From Cercis canadensis (taxonomy: Eukaryota; Streptophyta; Magnoliopsida; Fabales; Fabaceae), in contig QAOA01000555.1 of NCBI GenBank assembly GCA_003255065.1, positions 1 through 64,000 of the forward strand: 64,000 nt of DNA, given 5' to 3'. The notes under the pieces are model-generated. The model made no database searches. It was given only the letters and a program-made list of their open reading frames with translations, and was not told where the DNA came from. Positions 34,487 through 47,177 of the stretch are shown one piece after another. Every line of letters starts with the position of its first letter. Position 1 is the stretch's first letter. A program made the translations under genes and the position numbers.

Positions 34487-37197
34487 AAGGGTGCTCATTT
34501 CAACTATGATAAATGTATGCATTCTTTTTGGGAATGCAAGCAAGCAAGTGTATGAAATCGAAAAGATATACTACTGCTTTCACGTATCACTAGGGAAAAT
34601 ATAATTCTTAATTATAATCATAAAATAATTTTGGTTTAAATGACCGTAAATTCGGATAAATTTAGAATTAAATTTTTATAATTTTTTTTAAGTTTTTATA
34701 ATTTGATTTTTTTTAATTGGATCACTGTCATTACTTTTAGTTATAACTTTATTAATTTAATGTTCACATATAAATGATTTGTCTATATAATAAAAAAAAA
34801 AATTGACGTGATGCTTAAGTGACACAAAAATTAAAAAAAATTAACTTGTGTGCCTTATAGTAAATATCTCTTAGTAAAAAGAATAAATAAATAACCGTTA
34901 ATCCACCAACATCATAACGTGTAACACTTGCACTACATGCCTAAAATTAAGAGTTTCACCACTAACTAAAGTTCTTCTTCTTTTAGTACATATAATTTAT
35001 AGATTATTGATGTCACCCACACCAAAACTGCCAAAGAAAACATATGGTCAGAGTCACAGAGGAATAATCAACATGTGCCTGTTACCTAGGACAGAGGTAA
35101 CCCATAACTAATATGTCAAATAATGTCGTATTTAAATTTATCAACACTTGAATAGTTAGAGATTAGATATTTTATCGCAAAGTTGAGTAGTTTGGATAGC
35201 TTAATTGGATCTTAACTTGATTAATGAAGGATAAGAATTAAATTTAAATTAAGGAAGAGAGAAAGAACTATATATCTCTCTTTGTATATATTGGTCATAT
35301 GTTACCCATTGATCAACTAATGATTATATAATAAGAATGAGCACGACATAATATTATGATAGATGAACCTACACCAACCTTAATTAGGATAAACACAAGT
35401 ATTTTAATTATTTGTTGTAATAAATTGGGGGTAAAGAGTAATCATTTGCTTAACTTAGTGGCCTCGTAAGTTCATGCAGTGCAATAACAAGCTTATAATT
35501 AATAATTAAGATATCCTCATAAAAAAAATTATAATAATTAATGTAGATATTAATTAATTGAATGATTAGAAGATAATATGAGAGAAGCGAAATGCATGAC
35601 CGACTAGCGACACATGACAAAGCTAAGTGGGCATTATATTTGATTAGATTATATATGGTGGTGTTGGTTGTGGGTTCCCTCTACGCATACGTGGAGATTT
35701 GTCACAACTCACAACTTGTCTGATAATATACTCCACATGTCGTGGCACCCACTATTTCTACCTCTTGTCAACATAAACCATTTAGAACAAGTAATTAAGT
35801 TGCTAACACTTAATTTGTTTTGTCATTGTCAATCAGCTAAACTAACAACAATATGTGTCTTTCTTTTGGCTGGAAGACAAAGAATACTATATATGTTAAG
35901 ACTTAAGAATAATGTATAAGTTTGCACAATTGTCTGTGTTTATCTTTTTTGGTATTATGTTCGACTCAGCTTGTACACGTGGATATGTTTTGAGTTCAAT
36001 TTTTCTCTTTGCCTAAACACGTGGAATAATATATTGTATAACTAATACACTTGTCTAAAAACTATTTATTTTTTGAGATTTATATATATATATATATCTA
36101 AAACAAAACCTTAATTATTGGCTTGAACTGGTCATAAGTTTACTTTGTCAATAACTTTTTCGACAAGCTAGTCTTATGAGTCTATATCAACAACGCTATA
36201 AAACATGTTTCTGGTAATTAGTTTAGGTCATTTGACTATTTAATATACTATTTCTCTTGTGACTTTCTTTTTTATTTGATATTTCTCTTGTTTGGTGTAG
36301 AGTGTAAGAATAAATTGTTAGATGATTATTAAGTGTCTTTAACTTAAAGGCAATGCTGTTAAAGTAAATTGTTCTTAGTAACTTCGAAACCCTAGTTTCT
36401 TCTTAAAGGCAATGCACATATTTAAATCATTTTTTTAAAAGAAAAAAAAAACAATTTTTATTTATTATTTGTATTCTTGTCTATTCAGTACTATGAGAGA
36501 TTAGGTCAGGACTGGGTTAAATTTGATTGTGAAACTTCAAGGATTCGTTTTCAAAAGAATAAGACAATGTTAAGAGCTGAAATCAATGGCACTGTTTCTG
36601 TTTGTAGATACGAATTCAACAAGATATGGAAAAAGTCAATCGGTGAGAGAAGGGAATTCAGTAGTTAATGGAGATGATCGTGTCGTTTTGTGACTCTTTT
36701 ATAATTCCTTTTCTCTTGTTTTTATTTGATTACCATCCCTCCTATTTTTGTTCAACTAGTGTGAAGCACATGGTTTCACCCTCATCATATTTAATAGTTT
36801 CCCAAATTATAAATTAGTATGGGTTGAGGAGAGTAAAAAGTATAAAAATAATTTTAATTTTTTTATGGTTTATATTTTTCTATAGACTTTTTTAACAAGT
36901 GTAAACTTATCAATTCTTTTATGGAATAAGATAAATAAACAAGTTAAGTAAAAAAAATAAATAGATATAGGCAATATATGATATAAACATAATTAATTTA
37001 TATTATTTATGATATATAATTAGTTAAAAGTAGATAAACAATAAAATAAGACAAAGAAAAATATATAAAATAATATCTAATATGATAATTTTATTTTTTG
37101 TTGTATACTTTTAATTTTGGCTATGATTTTAAGTTTAAATAAATAACCATAAATTTTAAAGATAATTTCATTATTATTCGGCCATAGATCAATTTGG

Positions 37198-37659
37198 GGC
37201 AAAGTTACACAAATAATACACATTATCAAACTATTTACACAAATGAGGTAGTTTTCAAACTATTTACCTAAAATGGGCACTTTTGAATATTTTAACGAAA
37301 ATAAACATAAAAAAAGTCAGGCAATGAACACACTTTATCTATAAAGCGTGTTCCTTTGAAACACGCTTTATAAATAAAACGTGTTATTTGTGAACACACT
37401 TTAGAGATAAAGTGTGTTTCAAAAGAACACGCTTTATCTCTAAAAGTGTGTTCCTTGGGAACACGCTTTATAAATAAATCGTGTTCTTTGTGAATACGTT
37501 TTATCTCTAAAGCATGTTTACTGCTGAATTTTTTTACGTTTAATTTTTGTTAAAAAATTAATAAAATATTTAAAAGTGCCTCTTTTAAGTAAATAGTTTA
37601 AAAACTACTCCATTTGTANTAAATAGTTTGATAATGTGTATTATTTGTGTAACTTTGCC
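37198..37659. mobile_element. Foldback MITE, Mutator-like, with 9-bp target-site duplication
   Basis: The ends are inverted copies starting GGCAAAGTTACAC on each side, and the inverted similarity extends about 150 bases inwards. The centre holds repeated inverted units of the type AACACGCTTTATCTCTAAAG, so almost the whole 462 bp can fold back. Direct flanks are TCAATTTGG on the left (37189-37197) and TCAATTTGG on the right (37660-37668). A 9-bp duplication is the hallmark of Mutator-like (MULE) transposition. There is no coding capacity. The N at 37619 lies in the right arm, consistent with assembly trouble in a hairpin. Superfamily assignment rests on duplication length and terminal inverted repeats. 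Confidence 0.8.
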
Positions 37660-38294
37660 TCAATTTGGTGTACTAAATATATTTTATTGATTCATTAAAC
37701 ATTTAATAAAAACATATTGGCATCTTTATTAGTACACCAAACACATCAAGGAGCGATTAATTACTATAAATAAAAAAAATAAGAAAACAAAGAATAATTG
37801 AGAAGCATATTAATTGTGGAATCAACAAGAAAAATTCTCTTATTTTTTTCCTCTTTGAATAATAACAATAATTACACAGTTGTTAAATATATAAATGTGT
37901 ACAGTTGTATCACATGAAAAAAGAAAATTTGTACAGTTGTATAAGAGAGGTAAATGCATATAATATTAAAAAATTATGTAATTAATATTACTTTCTTTTT
38001 CCTACTAATTTATTTTCATTACTCAAATATGAAAGATAAGATAAAAATTAAAAAGGGTAAAATAAAAGGCAGGAGAGACACGTACGTGGTTGCTCTTGCT
38101 CTTGCTCTTGTTGAAAGTTGAAACCAGCCACCGAATCATTGATTATTTGATTGATTAAGCTAAGATATAATTCTATATGATGTTGACTGTAAAGTAACAC
38201 ATGTATCCAGTTCATAAAACGCGCAATGCTGACACGAGCATGGTAGTATTAGTAGCATTACTATTACTACTCTTACTTCCCTTTCTTTTCATTT

Positions 38295-38345
38295 TATTAC
38301 AAACCATATATCATCATCANTATTACAAACCATACATCATCATCA
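38295..38345. repeat. 25-bp direct duplication around a single N
   Basis: 38295-38319 and 38321-38345 differ at one base and are separated by the N at 38320. Another N-linked join. Confidence 0.8.
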
Positions 38346-39064
38346 TCATTATTGCCATCCCAGAATCTAAACCCAACACCATGAAATTATTGACTTTCAT
38401 TATTTCCTTTCAAAAGGGGAAAAAGTGGCATTAATTTTAGTTCAAAAGTCTTTTCACCGATTTTATATTAATTTCTATAAGATTAATTCCACTATTTAAA
38501 TTCAGAAAATTATTTGGTTTTTTTTTTTAAAATTTTTCTTTCCTTGACGGTGATACAAAGTAATTGAGTTATTTTCTTTCCTTTTTAGTTTTCCAAAATC
38601 GTGGGCTGTCAAGAGAGCCGTTGCCATGAAAGCTATTCTTGCTTATTACCGAATATAAACCAAATAAAATGAAAAAAATGACCATACATGGGAGAAAAAA
38701 CCAAACGCGTGTCATTTTGTCAAAGCAACTAAATTGATTTGTGGAGAAAAATCCGAAACAGATATGATGTAAACAGTGGACGCACCAACCAAGTTAACAA
38801 TTTTCCTTTCTTATTTTATGGGAGGCAGAAAGGGAAATAATCATATTAAAATCACGTAATTATAATATATACTGTGATAAAGTAAATAAAACTTCTGTGG
38901 CTTTGGATTCTTCTGGCAGTTCGTGCTTGCCAGCTTTACTTGGTTATGGCGATATATGTATGTCTAAACCCAAAAATCATTAAGAAAAATTAAAAATTGG
39001 GACAAAGGGGTTACTGCACCTCCCTTCAGGCTCTCTAGGTACAGAGAATTCTGTGGGCAGAGAT

Positions 39065-39090
39065 TGAGAGAGAGAGAGAGAGAGAGAGAG
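39065..39090 (+). repeat. (GA)n tract in the 5' leader, abutting the SRF start codon
   Basis: About twelve uninterrupted GA units end exactly at the base before ATG 39091. GA repeats in plant leaders can bind BPC/GAGA-binding proteins, but function here is inference. Confidence 0.85.
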
Positions 39091-42000
39091 ATGTTGGAGA
39101 ATCGGAGGCTGGTGCTGATGTTCATCAGCACCTGCATTCTGGGTTGGATGCCCATTGCCATCAATGGTGCCACAGATCCAAACGATGGTAAGTGTCTTTT
39201 TTGACTTTACCTTGAAGTTTGCTCTTTTCATGGCGTTTCTGGGTGTTCATTGTAGTTAGATATGTTGCATTGTGCTATTGTTAGTCACAAGCCATTTTTC
39301 TCTAGCTCTTTGGTCTTCTTCTCTGGGTTTTGTTTGTTTGTAAATCTTCTGCTCTGAAAAGCTGTGGCAAATTGTCTGCAGATTGGTTTGATACATTATG
39401 GGCTTAAATTTTCATTTTGCGTTTTCTAAATCAGTATTAAGTTTTCCAGCTGATCTAATGAGTGGCAGACATTAATTCCATCACACTGACTGTTACTGTT
39501 TGTTCAGATTGCTGGCTTTCTTAGTAGTGTGACTTCCTGCTTTGCATGCCAATGTTTCCAACAAATGAACGATTTTTCTTGTGTTTGAGCTGTTTGTTCT
39601 GTGTACTGTATTGTGCGTTCATGCTTTTTGGAGATTGGCTACCTTCCCTGACATCACTTAGATGGGAAATCTTATGCTGTCTGAAGCATAATTCTATATC
39701 TAAGTCTTCTCTCATACAATTTTGGTTTTAGCCTACTTTTCATTGCAATATTCAGTTGAGTGCAATTGTTGATGCCACTCTAAATGGGACAAAAATCTAC
39801 TTGGCTCTGTGGGTGTTGAGCGTATCTTTACGGAAAAACATGGAGAAACCCTTCCTCCCTCAAAAATTTGGCTAGGTACTACCAGTGTGCCATAGGCCCG
39901 GAGATGGCTTTCAGCTTAGAGGACTTTCTGGTCCGTAGACAAACCCTTTCCTCCCTGAAAAATCCGGCAGAAGTTACAGGCTTAACACCTCCTTCTTCCT
40001 CTTACGCCTTCAAACTTTTGGTGCTTGCTGTTTGATGTTCTAGTTTATATTGGTCATATTATGTTAACTAAATTATAAAGAATACTAGAAATTCTATAAG
40101 AAGATTAGCACAAAAAGTGCACATCTATCCCCTGCTGCCCCCTAAAGGGGCCAAAAGATAATGCAAGTAAATCTTTCAGTTACGTCACATAGACAACGTT
40201 GCTACTGGGATGGTGTGTCACAAGCCCATTGTACTACTGGCGCCCACCTTGACACAAGCAGCACGGCCATTGTATCATGACGATCAATGCTTTTAAATTA
40301 ATACCATTAGTGGTAACTTGGGGACTTGGTAGCCACACCCTCGCTTGATTCCAAGACTTCTAGTCTGGGTTGTTCTTGAGGCTTATAATAATCCTATATA
40401 TAGCACATTTTCACCCACCATACCCTGTGATATGAGATTTGAAGTATCAGAGAGAGTGATGAAGATAACCCAACTAGAATGTGGATTTTTTTGTGGGCCA
40501 GTGTTAACTTCTGAATTGTCATAGTTGCTAGCATCCTGTAGCTATCTGTTTAAGGTATGGGAAAGCTTTCAGGCATTAAATAAGCCTAATTTACTTACGT
40601 ATCAAGTTGTTCACTTATGCATACTAATAATTTATTGAGGAATGCTACCATATAAGTTTTATTTTGTCTGAGAGTAATCTAAATTTTAAAATATGTGAAG
40701 TAGATTACAGGGAAAACATCACTCACATAATGTCTTCAGCCTGCTAACTTTCTTATTTCTGAATGTTTTATGCAGTTGCTGCTGTAAAGGCTCTGTATAC
40801 TGGTATGAACTCACCGCCCCAGCTAGGTTGGAATGGTGATGATCCGTGTGGACAGAATTGGAAAGGCATTACTTGCTCAGGCAATCGAGTCACAGAGATG
40901 TAAAGTCTCTTTCTCTCTTTGAACTTTATATTACTCGATAGTTATTTATTTGTTTCTGATTTCTAATGAATATTCTTTTATTACTTCTTGTCAGTAAGTT
41001 ACCTGGTCTTGGACTTACTGGATCATTGGGCTACCAGTTACAAACTTTGTCATCCTTGACCATCCTGTAAGAATAATGGTCTTATGTATCATATATCCAG
41101 TTTCTATTTGTTGTTACTTTGTTGTGACCGTGTGAATTATGCAGAGATCTGAGTAACAATAATCTTGGAGGTGACCTACCATATCAGCTTCCTCCAAATG
41201 TGACACAATTGTATGTCTCTATGCACATCTGCTTACTACTGATTTGTTTATTTTTGTTCTGGTATTACAATATTTAACATCCTGTTTCCTCTGTCTGCAG
41301 AAATCTTGCTAATAATCACTTTACTGGTGGTGTCCCCTACTCTGTTTCTGATATGATTTCTCTTACTAATCTGTATGTAATTCTCTTGTGTACATTCTCA
41401 TAGTTGTTTTTGGGAATATAGTAACTGAATTCATTTTTTGTTTGTTTGTTTTTGGGAATATAGGAATCTTGGTCACAATCAGCTCCAGGGCCAACTAAAT
41501 GACATGTTTACAAAGCTTTCTTCGCTCTCCATATTGTGAGATTTTCTCCTGCCCTCTACTATGTACTGCATAAAAGTAGTTTTTATGGCTGCCAAGTTTG
41601 TGTTAAGTAGAAAATATTGATCTTTTCGTCTTCATATAATTTTATTATGATGTTAGTCATGGATTCCATTACCATTTTGTATTCACAAAAGTAATAATTT
41701 CATAAATCTTGCTTCTGGTTGCATACTTAAGAGAGTGTGTGTGTGTGTATAGGCTGTTGCATGATCTCTCGTGGCATGTGGTATTGTAGTTTCAAAATCC
41801 ATGCACTGGTTTAAAGACTGAGGCTATGTTACTTGGATAATGAATATAAAGAACACTAGAAGTTGGTCTTGGTGATGATTGTCGGACAAGTGAGTGTAAA
41901 TTTTATTATTGCAGGGACCTCTCTTTCAATTCTTTGACGGGTAACCTCCCTCAGAGTTTCAGCTCACTTTCAAACATAAAGACCATGTAAATATCCAAAC

Positions 42001-45000
42001 TATTGATGTTTGTTATTTATTCGTTGCATTGTGTTGATTGAATTCTTAGTTATCTTGTTTACCTTTGTACAGGTATCTGCAAAACAACCAGTTTACAGGC
42101 ACCATTGATGCTCTTGCCAGTCTGCCTCTTGAAAATTTGTTAGTCTCCTTCATGTCAATCAAAAAAAAAAAAAAAAAAGAAAGATATCCTTTCCTATCTT
42201 TCCACGGAAATACGTTGAAACCAGTTATACTTATTCCTTTTAATGCTTTTCAGGAATGTGCAAAACAACCATTTCACTGGCTGGATACCTGACCAGTTGA
42301 AAAACATAAACCTACAGTAAGCGTTGATGTTATCAGCAACTTTGTAACAAGGAACCTGATTTTTCTGTCATAAATTTCTATTAGATTTAAAAATGAATTA
42401 AACTTGACAGGAAGGATGGTAATGCTTGGAGCTCAGGACCTGCCCCCCCACCTCCACCTGGGACGCCCCCAGCAACTGGAAGCAACCGAAATCACAAATC
42501 TGGTGGAAGTAACGAAAGCCCATCAGATACTGGTTCTAGTAATGGGGGGAAAAAATCTGGCATAGGAGGAGGCGGTATTGCAGGAATAGTTATCTCTATC
42601 CTCGTTGTTGGGGCAATACTGGCATTCTTTCTGGTAAAGAGAAAATCCAGGAAGTCATCTTTAGACCTAGAAAAGATTGACAATCAGCCCTTCGTTGCAC
42701 CTCTTACTTCAAATGAAGTGCATGGTAATGTATAAATCTTTGGCATCTTGCAATCATTTCTCTTCTGAAGGAGATCATCTTCATTTGTCACTTGTATTTT
42801 CATATCCATATCACTTTTACTTTTTGTTTCAAATTATCGTTTCCATCTGCCATAGGTGGTGAGTTATATTTGCAGCAAACTCCTGCATTTTTTCTCATGC
42901 TTAATTCTACTTTTGATAAACAAGTTTTGCAGTTCTTTCTATCATTTGGTGCTTAATTTGTTTGCAAAACAATATGTTAGTAATTGCATTATCAGTTTTT
43001 TTCCAGTAAGTAGGCATGCTTGACACCAGGGCAAATATCTATATGGCAATAAGACTTAAAGAAGCTTTTCTAGTGTTTTCTCCTCTAGCTAGTCGTGTCA
43101 AATTCCATGGTTGTGTAACTGACTGGCCTGTCATTTACTTAGTCTTTTGTAATTTGGTTCTTACTAAATTGATGCGAGCAGTTTAGTATTTACTTAGTTT
43201 GCTTTTGCGACTTCGTTCTTAAAACTGACAAGTTAGTATCTATTGCAATGCAGAAGCTAAGTCTATGCAAACTTCCTCTATAGTTGAAACAAAGAAATTT
43301 GATACTTTGGCCGCAATAAATCTTAAACCCCCACCTATTGATCGCCACAAATCGTTTGATGAAGATGAATTTTCAAAGAAGCCCATTATTGTGAAGAAGA
43401 CTGTAACAGCTCCTGCAAATGTGAAATCATACTCTATAGCAGATCTGCAGATAGCTACTGGTAGCTTCAGTGTGGACCAGCTACTTGGTGAGGGATCTTT
43501 TGGGCGTGTATACCGTGCTCAATTTGATGATGGAAAGGTATTACTCACCTACTATTTGCCCACTTCTGCTTCCATGTCAAATTGTGCTCACAATAATATA
43601 GTATTTCCATTATATTGTGTCATGCTACTTTGTATTTCCCTAGCAGTGACATTGGAGTAGTAGCCATACACAAGTATATGGGTACGTGGGTTGATGCATA
43701 TATCTTTAAACACGGACAATTGTGTTTATAACATACTTTCTGACTGTCTCTCTTAATCATCTCCCCCCCTTCCAAAACAAAAAAAAAAAAATCAACTGGG
43801 ATGTTGCTTTTAATTATTCATGGAATAGCTAATATCCCAAAAAATGGCATGAGTGCCTCTACAGTTGACCAATCTTTGGATCTCTGCATGTATTTGCAAG
43901 GCATTAATGGTTTCAACTTGTTATTTGTTTTTAACAATGTTGTAGGTTCTTGCCGTGAAGAAGATAGATTCATCTGTCCTTTCTAATGAAAGGTCTGACG
44001 ATTTTACGGAAGTAGTTTCAAACATCTCTCAGTTACATCATCCAAATGTTACAGAGCTTGTTGGTTATTGTTCAGAGCATGGACAACACCTCCTAGTCTA
44101 TGAGTTTCATAAAAGTGGATCACTGCACGATTTCCTTCACCTATCAGATGAGTATAGCAAACCATTGATATGGAATTCACGTGTCAAGATTGCTTTGGGG
44201 ACTGCAAGGGCTTTAGAGTAAGTTGGTCGGTAGTNAAAAAAAAATCAACTGGGATGTTGCTTTTAATTATTCATGGAATAGCTAATATCCCAAAATATGG
44301 CATGAGTGCCTCTACAGTTGACCAATCTTTGGATCTCTGCATGTATTTGCAAGGCATTAATGGTTTCAACTTGTTATTTGTTTTTAACAATGTTGTAGGT
44401 TCTTGCCGTGAAGAAGATAGATTCATCTGTCCTTTCTAATGAAAGGTCTGACGATTTTACGGAAGTAGTTTCAAACATCTCTCAGTTACATCATCCAAAT
44501 GTTACAGAGCTTGTTGGTTATTGTTCAGAGCATGGACAACACCTCCTAGTCTATGAGTTTCATAAAAGTGGATCACTGCACGATTTCCTTCACCTATCAG
44601 ATGAGTATAGCAAACCATTGATATGGAATTCACGTGTCAAGATTGCTTTGGGGACTGCAAGGGCTTTAGAGTAAGTTGGTCGGTAGTATGGTAATGGGAT
44701 TAGAAAATTCTAATATTGCATTTGTGAGGAAGTAATTTATATTACCGATACTTTCTTAACCTTATATGCTTCATTTCCAATCACCTGTCAGCTCCTCATT
44801 CCCATCCCCTTTCTCTTCTATCTTTCGTTCTGCTTTATATATTTTGCCTAGCATCCTGCTTAGCTTGCATGCTGATCTGTATGGCTTGACTGGTTCAAAA
44901 TTAAGATTTCTCCTTGTAACTTTATATTGTAAAATATCTTCCTAGAAATCTTGTTCATGATTATTTTTATACCATTTATAAACTCTTGTTTTCCTGGTAT

Positions 45001-47177
45001 AGAAATATCTGGATTATTGGTATATCTAATGTTCAAATATGAGAATATAAGAGTTGAACAAATAGTTTGGGAATTTGGAATCTGAATTATACACGTAAAG
45101 GTTAACTAACGTGAGACTTGAAAAAACCTGACTGTACTCACTAATGTTTTTTCTAGGTACCTACATGAAGTTTGTTCACCATCAGTTGTTCACAAGAATA
45201 TTAAGTCTGCCAACATATTGCTTGATGCGGAGCTTAATCCTCATCTTTCAGACTCCGGACTGGCAAGCTGTATTCCAAATGCAGACCAGGTTATTTGGAT
45301 ATTTTTCTTGGAATGTTATGCAGTGACTTGATGTTTTTCATAATGAAATGTGAAAATTTGTGTCTTACTCTGTTTTTATTGATTTTTCTTTTTTTCCTAA
45401 AAAATATAATTCTATTAGGTTTTACTGCTCTCATTTTTCAATTTTTAGTGTCGTTCTTTCTTTGAACTTCTATTCTATATGCATATTGCCGAACGTGTTA
45501 AGAAATTGAGGTATAGAAAACAAATGGTTCCGTAACACATCTCCCCAATTATGACCAAGATAGACAAGCTTGGAGTTATTAGTATGAATGTTAAGTGTCT
45601 TGCTTATTACCTAAGAACACAACTACTCAATTATTTTGTATTATATTGTAGCAATTCATAGAATTCAATCAGTTCCGTTATTAGCATGGAATAACTCTCG
45701 ATTGCACTTGTTGACACTTTGGGTTAATTGTGTCGCGGAAAATTTTTATTAGGACATTCTAATGTTTAACAAGGTGGACTGTGTGACCAAAGATTCGAAC
45801 CCACTAGTTATAGTGTGATTTACCAATACAGAAAAGAAAACTTGCATGCTGTCTGATTCATCCCATTGGTGGATATTTTATATCTTTTAGACTTTAGCAG
45901 AGATATATATAATTCTCTTGATGAATGCGGCTGTTCCTCTTGCATATTGACATTTAGCTCATAAACTAAAATTTGAAAAAGTTCTGAACTTTTTGTTTCA
46001 TCTTCAGGTATTGAACCGTAATGCTGGTTCTGGATATGATGCACCTGAAGTTGCCTTGTCTGGTCAGTATACACTGAAGAGTGATGTCTACAGCTTTGGA
46101 GTTGTNTAACAACGTGGACTGTGTGACCAAAGATTCGAACCCACTAGTTATAGTGTGATTTACCAATACAGAAAAGAAAACTTGCATGCTGTCTGATTCA
46201 TCCTATTGGTGGATATTTTATATCTTTTAGACTTTAGCAGAGATATATATAATTCTCTTGATGAATGCGGCTGTTCCTCTTGCATATTGACATTTAGCTC
46301 ATAAACTAAAATTTGAAAAAGTTCTGAACTTTTTGTTTCATCTTCAGGTATTGAACCGTAATGCTGGTTCTGGATATGATGCACCTGAAGTTGCCTTGTC
46401 TGGTCAGTATACACTGAAGAGTGATGTCTACAGCTTTGGAGTTGTTATGCTGGAGCTTCTTAGTGGAAGGAAGCCATTTGATAGGTGAATGATTGGCATA
46501 AGTTTGACGTAATGGTTTTCTTCTACATTCATGGACACGTGCTCCGAGACACAGGCACATGCATTCATATATAGATATATAGTTGATTAAGTAAAATTGT
46601 TTGAAATCATGGGGAAATATAACATTATTGTCCTTGCTGTTTTCGAAATTATAGAAATAACAGTCTAAACCATTTGTCTGATTGCTTAAAACATTTCATC
46701 ACAGCTCAAGGCCAAGATCTGAGCAGTCCTTGGTTCGATGGGCAACACCTCAACTCCATGATATTGATGCACTGGCAAAAATGGTTGATCCTGCACTGAA
46801 AGGGCTATACCCTGTCAAGTCTCTTTCTCGGTTTGCTGATGTTATTGCGCTTTGCGTTCAGGTAATATCAGTCTAATGGCTAAGGAAATATTGTATATAC
46901 TTTTCTTTTTCTTGCTACATTCTATGGGAACATTTGGCCATATAGCTGATGGCTTGCATGCCTTGGGACAAATATTTGTTTACATTTAATGCAATGTTAT
47001 GATTGTTTTCTAATTTTCTTTTGTGGGCAGCCGGAACCTGAATTCCGACCACCTATGTCTGAAGTGGTTCAAGCTTTGGTTCGATTGGTGCAGCGAGCTA
47101 ACATGAGCAAGCGTACATTTGGAAGTGATCAAGGAGGATCCAACCGAGGTGAAGACCCAGAGACACAAGACATGTAA
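39091..47177 (+). CDS. STRUBBELIG-receptor family LRR receptor-like kinase (SRF6/SRF7 type)
   Basis: Sixteen unique exons join to 715 residues: 39091-39187, 40776-40899, 40995-41066, 41145-41210, 41301-41372, 41464-41535, 41915-41986, 42073-42138, 42254-42316, 42411-42724, 43254-43537, 43946-44217 (repeated 44399-44670), 45157-45289, 46348-46484 (cut copy 46008-46105), 46705-46861, 47031-47177. Layout: signal peptide (1-26), SRF N-terminal domain with [10 protein letters not shown], about six LRRs in 63-72-base exons, Pro-rich segment, one membrane helix (about 290-310), kinase domain. The kinase has the ATP-site Lys (VLAVKK, 439). The catalytic-loop Asp is missing: HKN stands at 537-539 where HRD is usual. 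DSG at 557-559 replaces DFG, as in SRF6/7. It is therefore probably a pseudokinase scaffold. Two exons are duplicated at single-N joins; using both copies of the first would shift the frame. Confidence 0.93.
43783..44687 (+). repeat. 452-bp duplication of an SRF kinase exon around a single N
   Basis: 43783-44234 and 44236-44687 are identical except for about one base (43848 region, AAAAAATGG versus AAAATATGG). They include a full kinase exon with both splice sites and meet at N 44235. Likely assembly artefact. Confidence 0.88.
45767..46445 (+). repeat. 339-bp duplication of part of an SRF kinase exon around a single N
   Basis: 45767-46105 and 46107-46445 are nearly identical and meet at N 46106. 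The left copy cuts the exon after ...YSFGVV; the right copy continues to a proper donor. Likely assembly artefact. Confidence 0.88.

Larger units (their letters stand above)
31696..39090. other. Gene-poor 7.4 kb intergenic region between divergent genes
   Basis: Very AT-rich, with promoters of the lipase (right of 31695) and of the SRF kinase (left of 39091) at its ends. The 197-codon plus-strand frame starting at 31297 is antisense to lipase exon 1 and is not a gene. Contents recognised: microsatellites, a foldback MITE (37198-37659), a 25-bp N-linked duplication, and one unexplained 63-codon frame at 36477-36668. No RNA gene seen. Confidence 0.55.

Noticed and set aside
39780..40290. Possible retroelement remnant in SRF intron 1
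   Set aside because: Less AT-rich than its surroundings and with vaguely protein-like frames on the minus strand, but stops interrupt every frame and no motif could be named.
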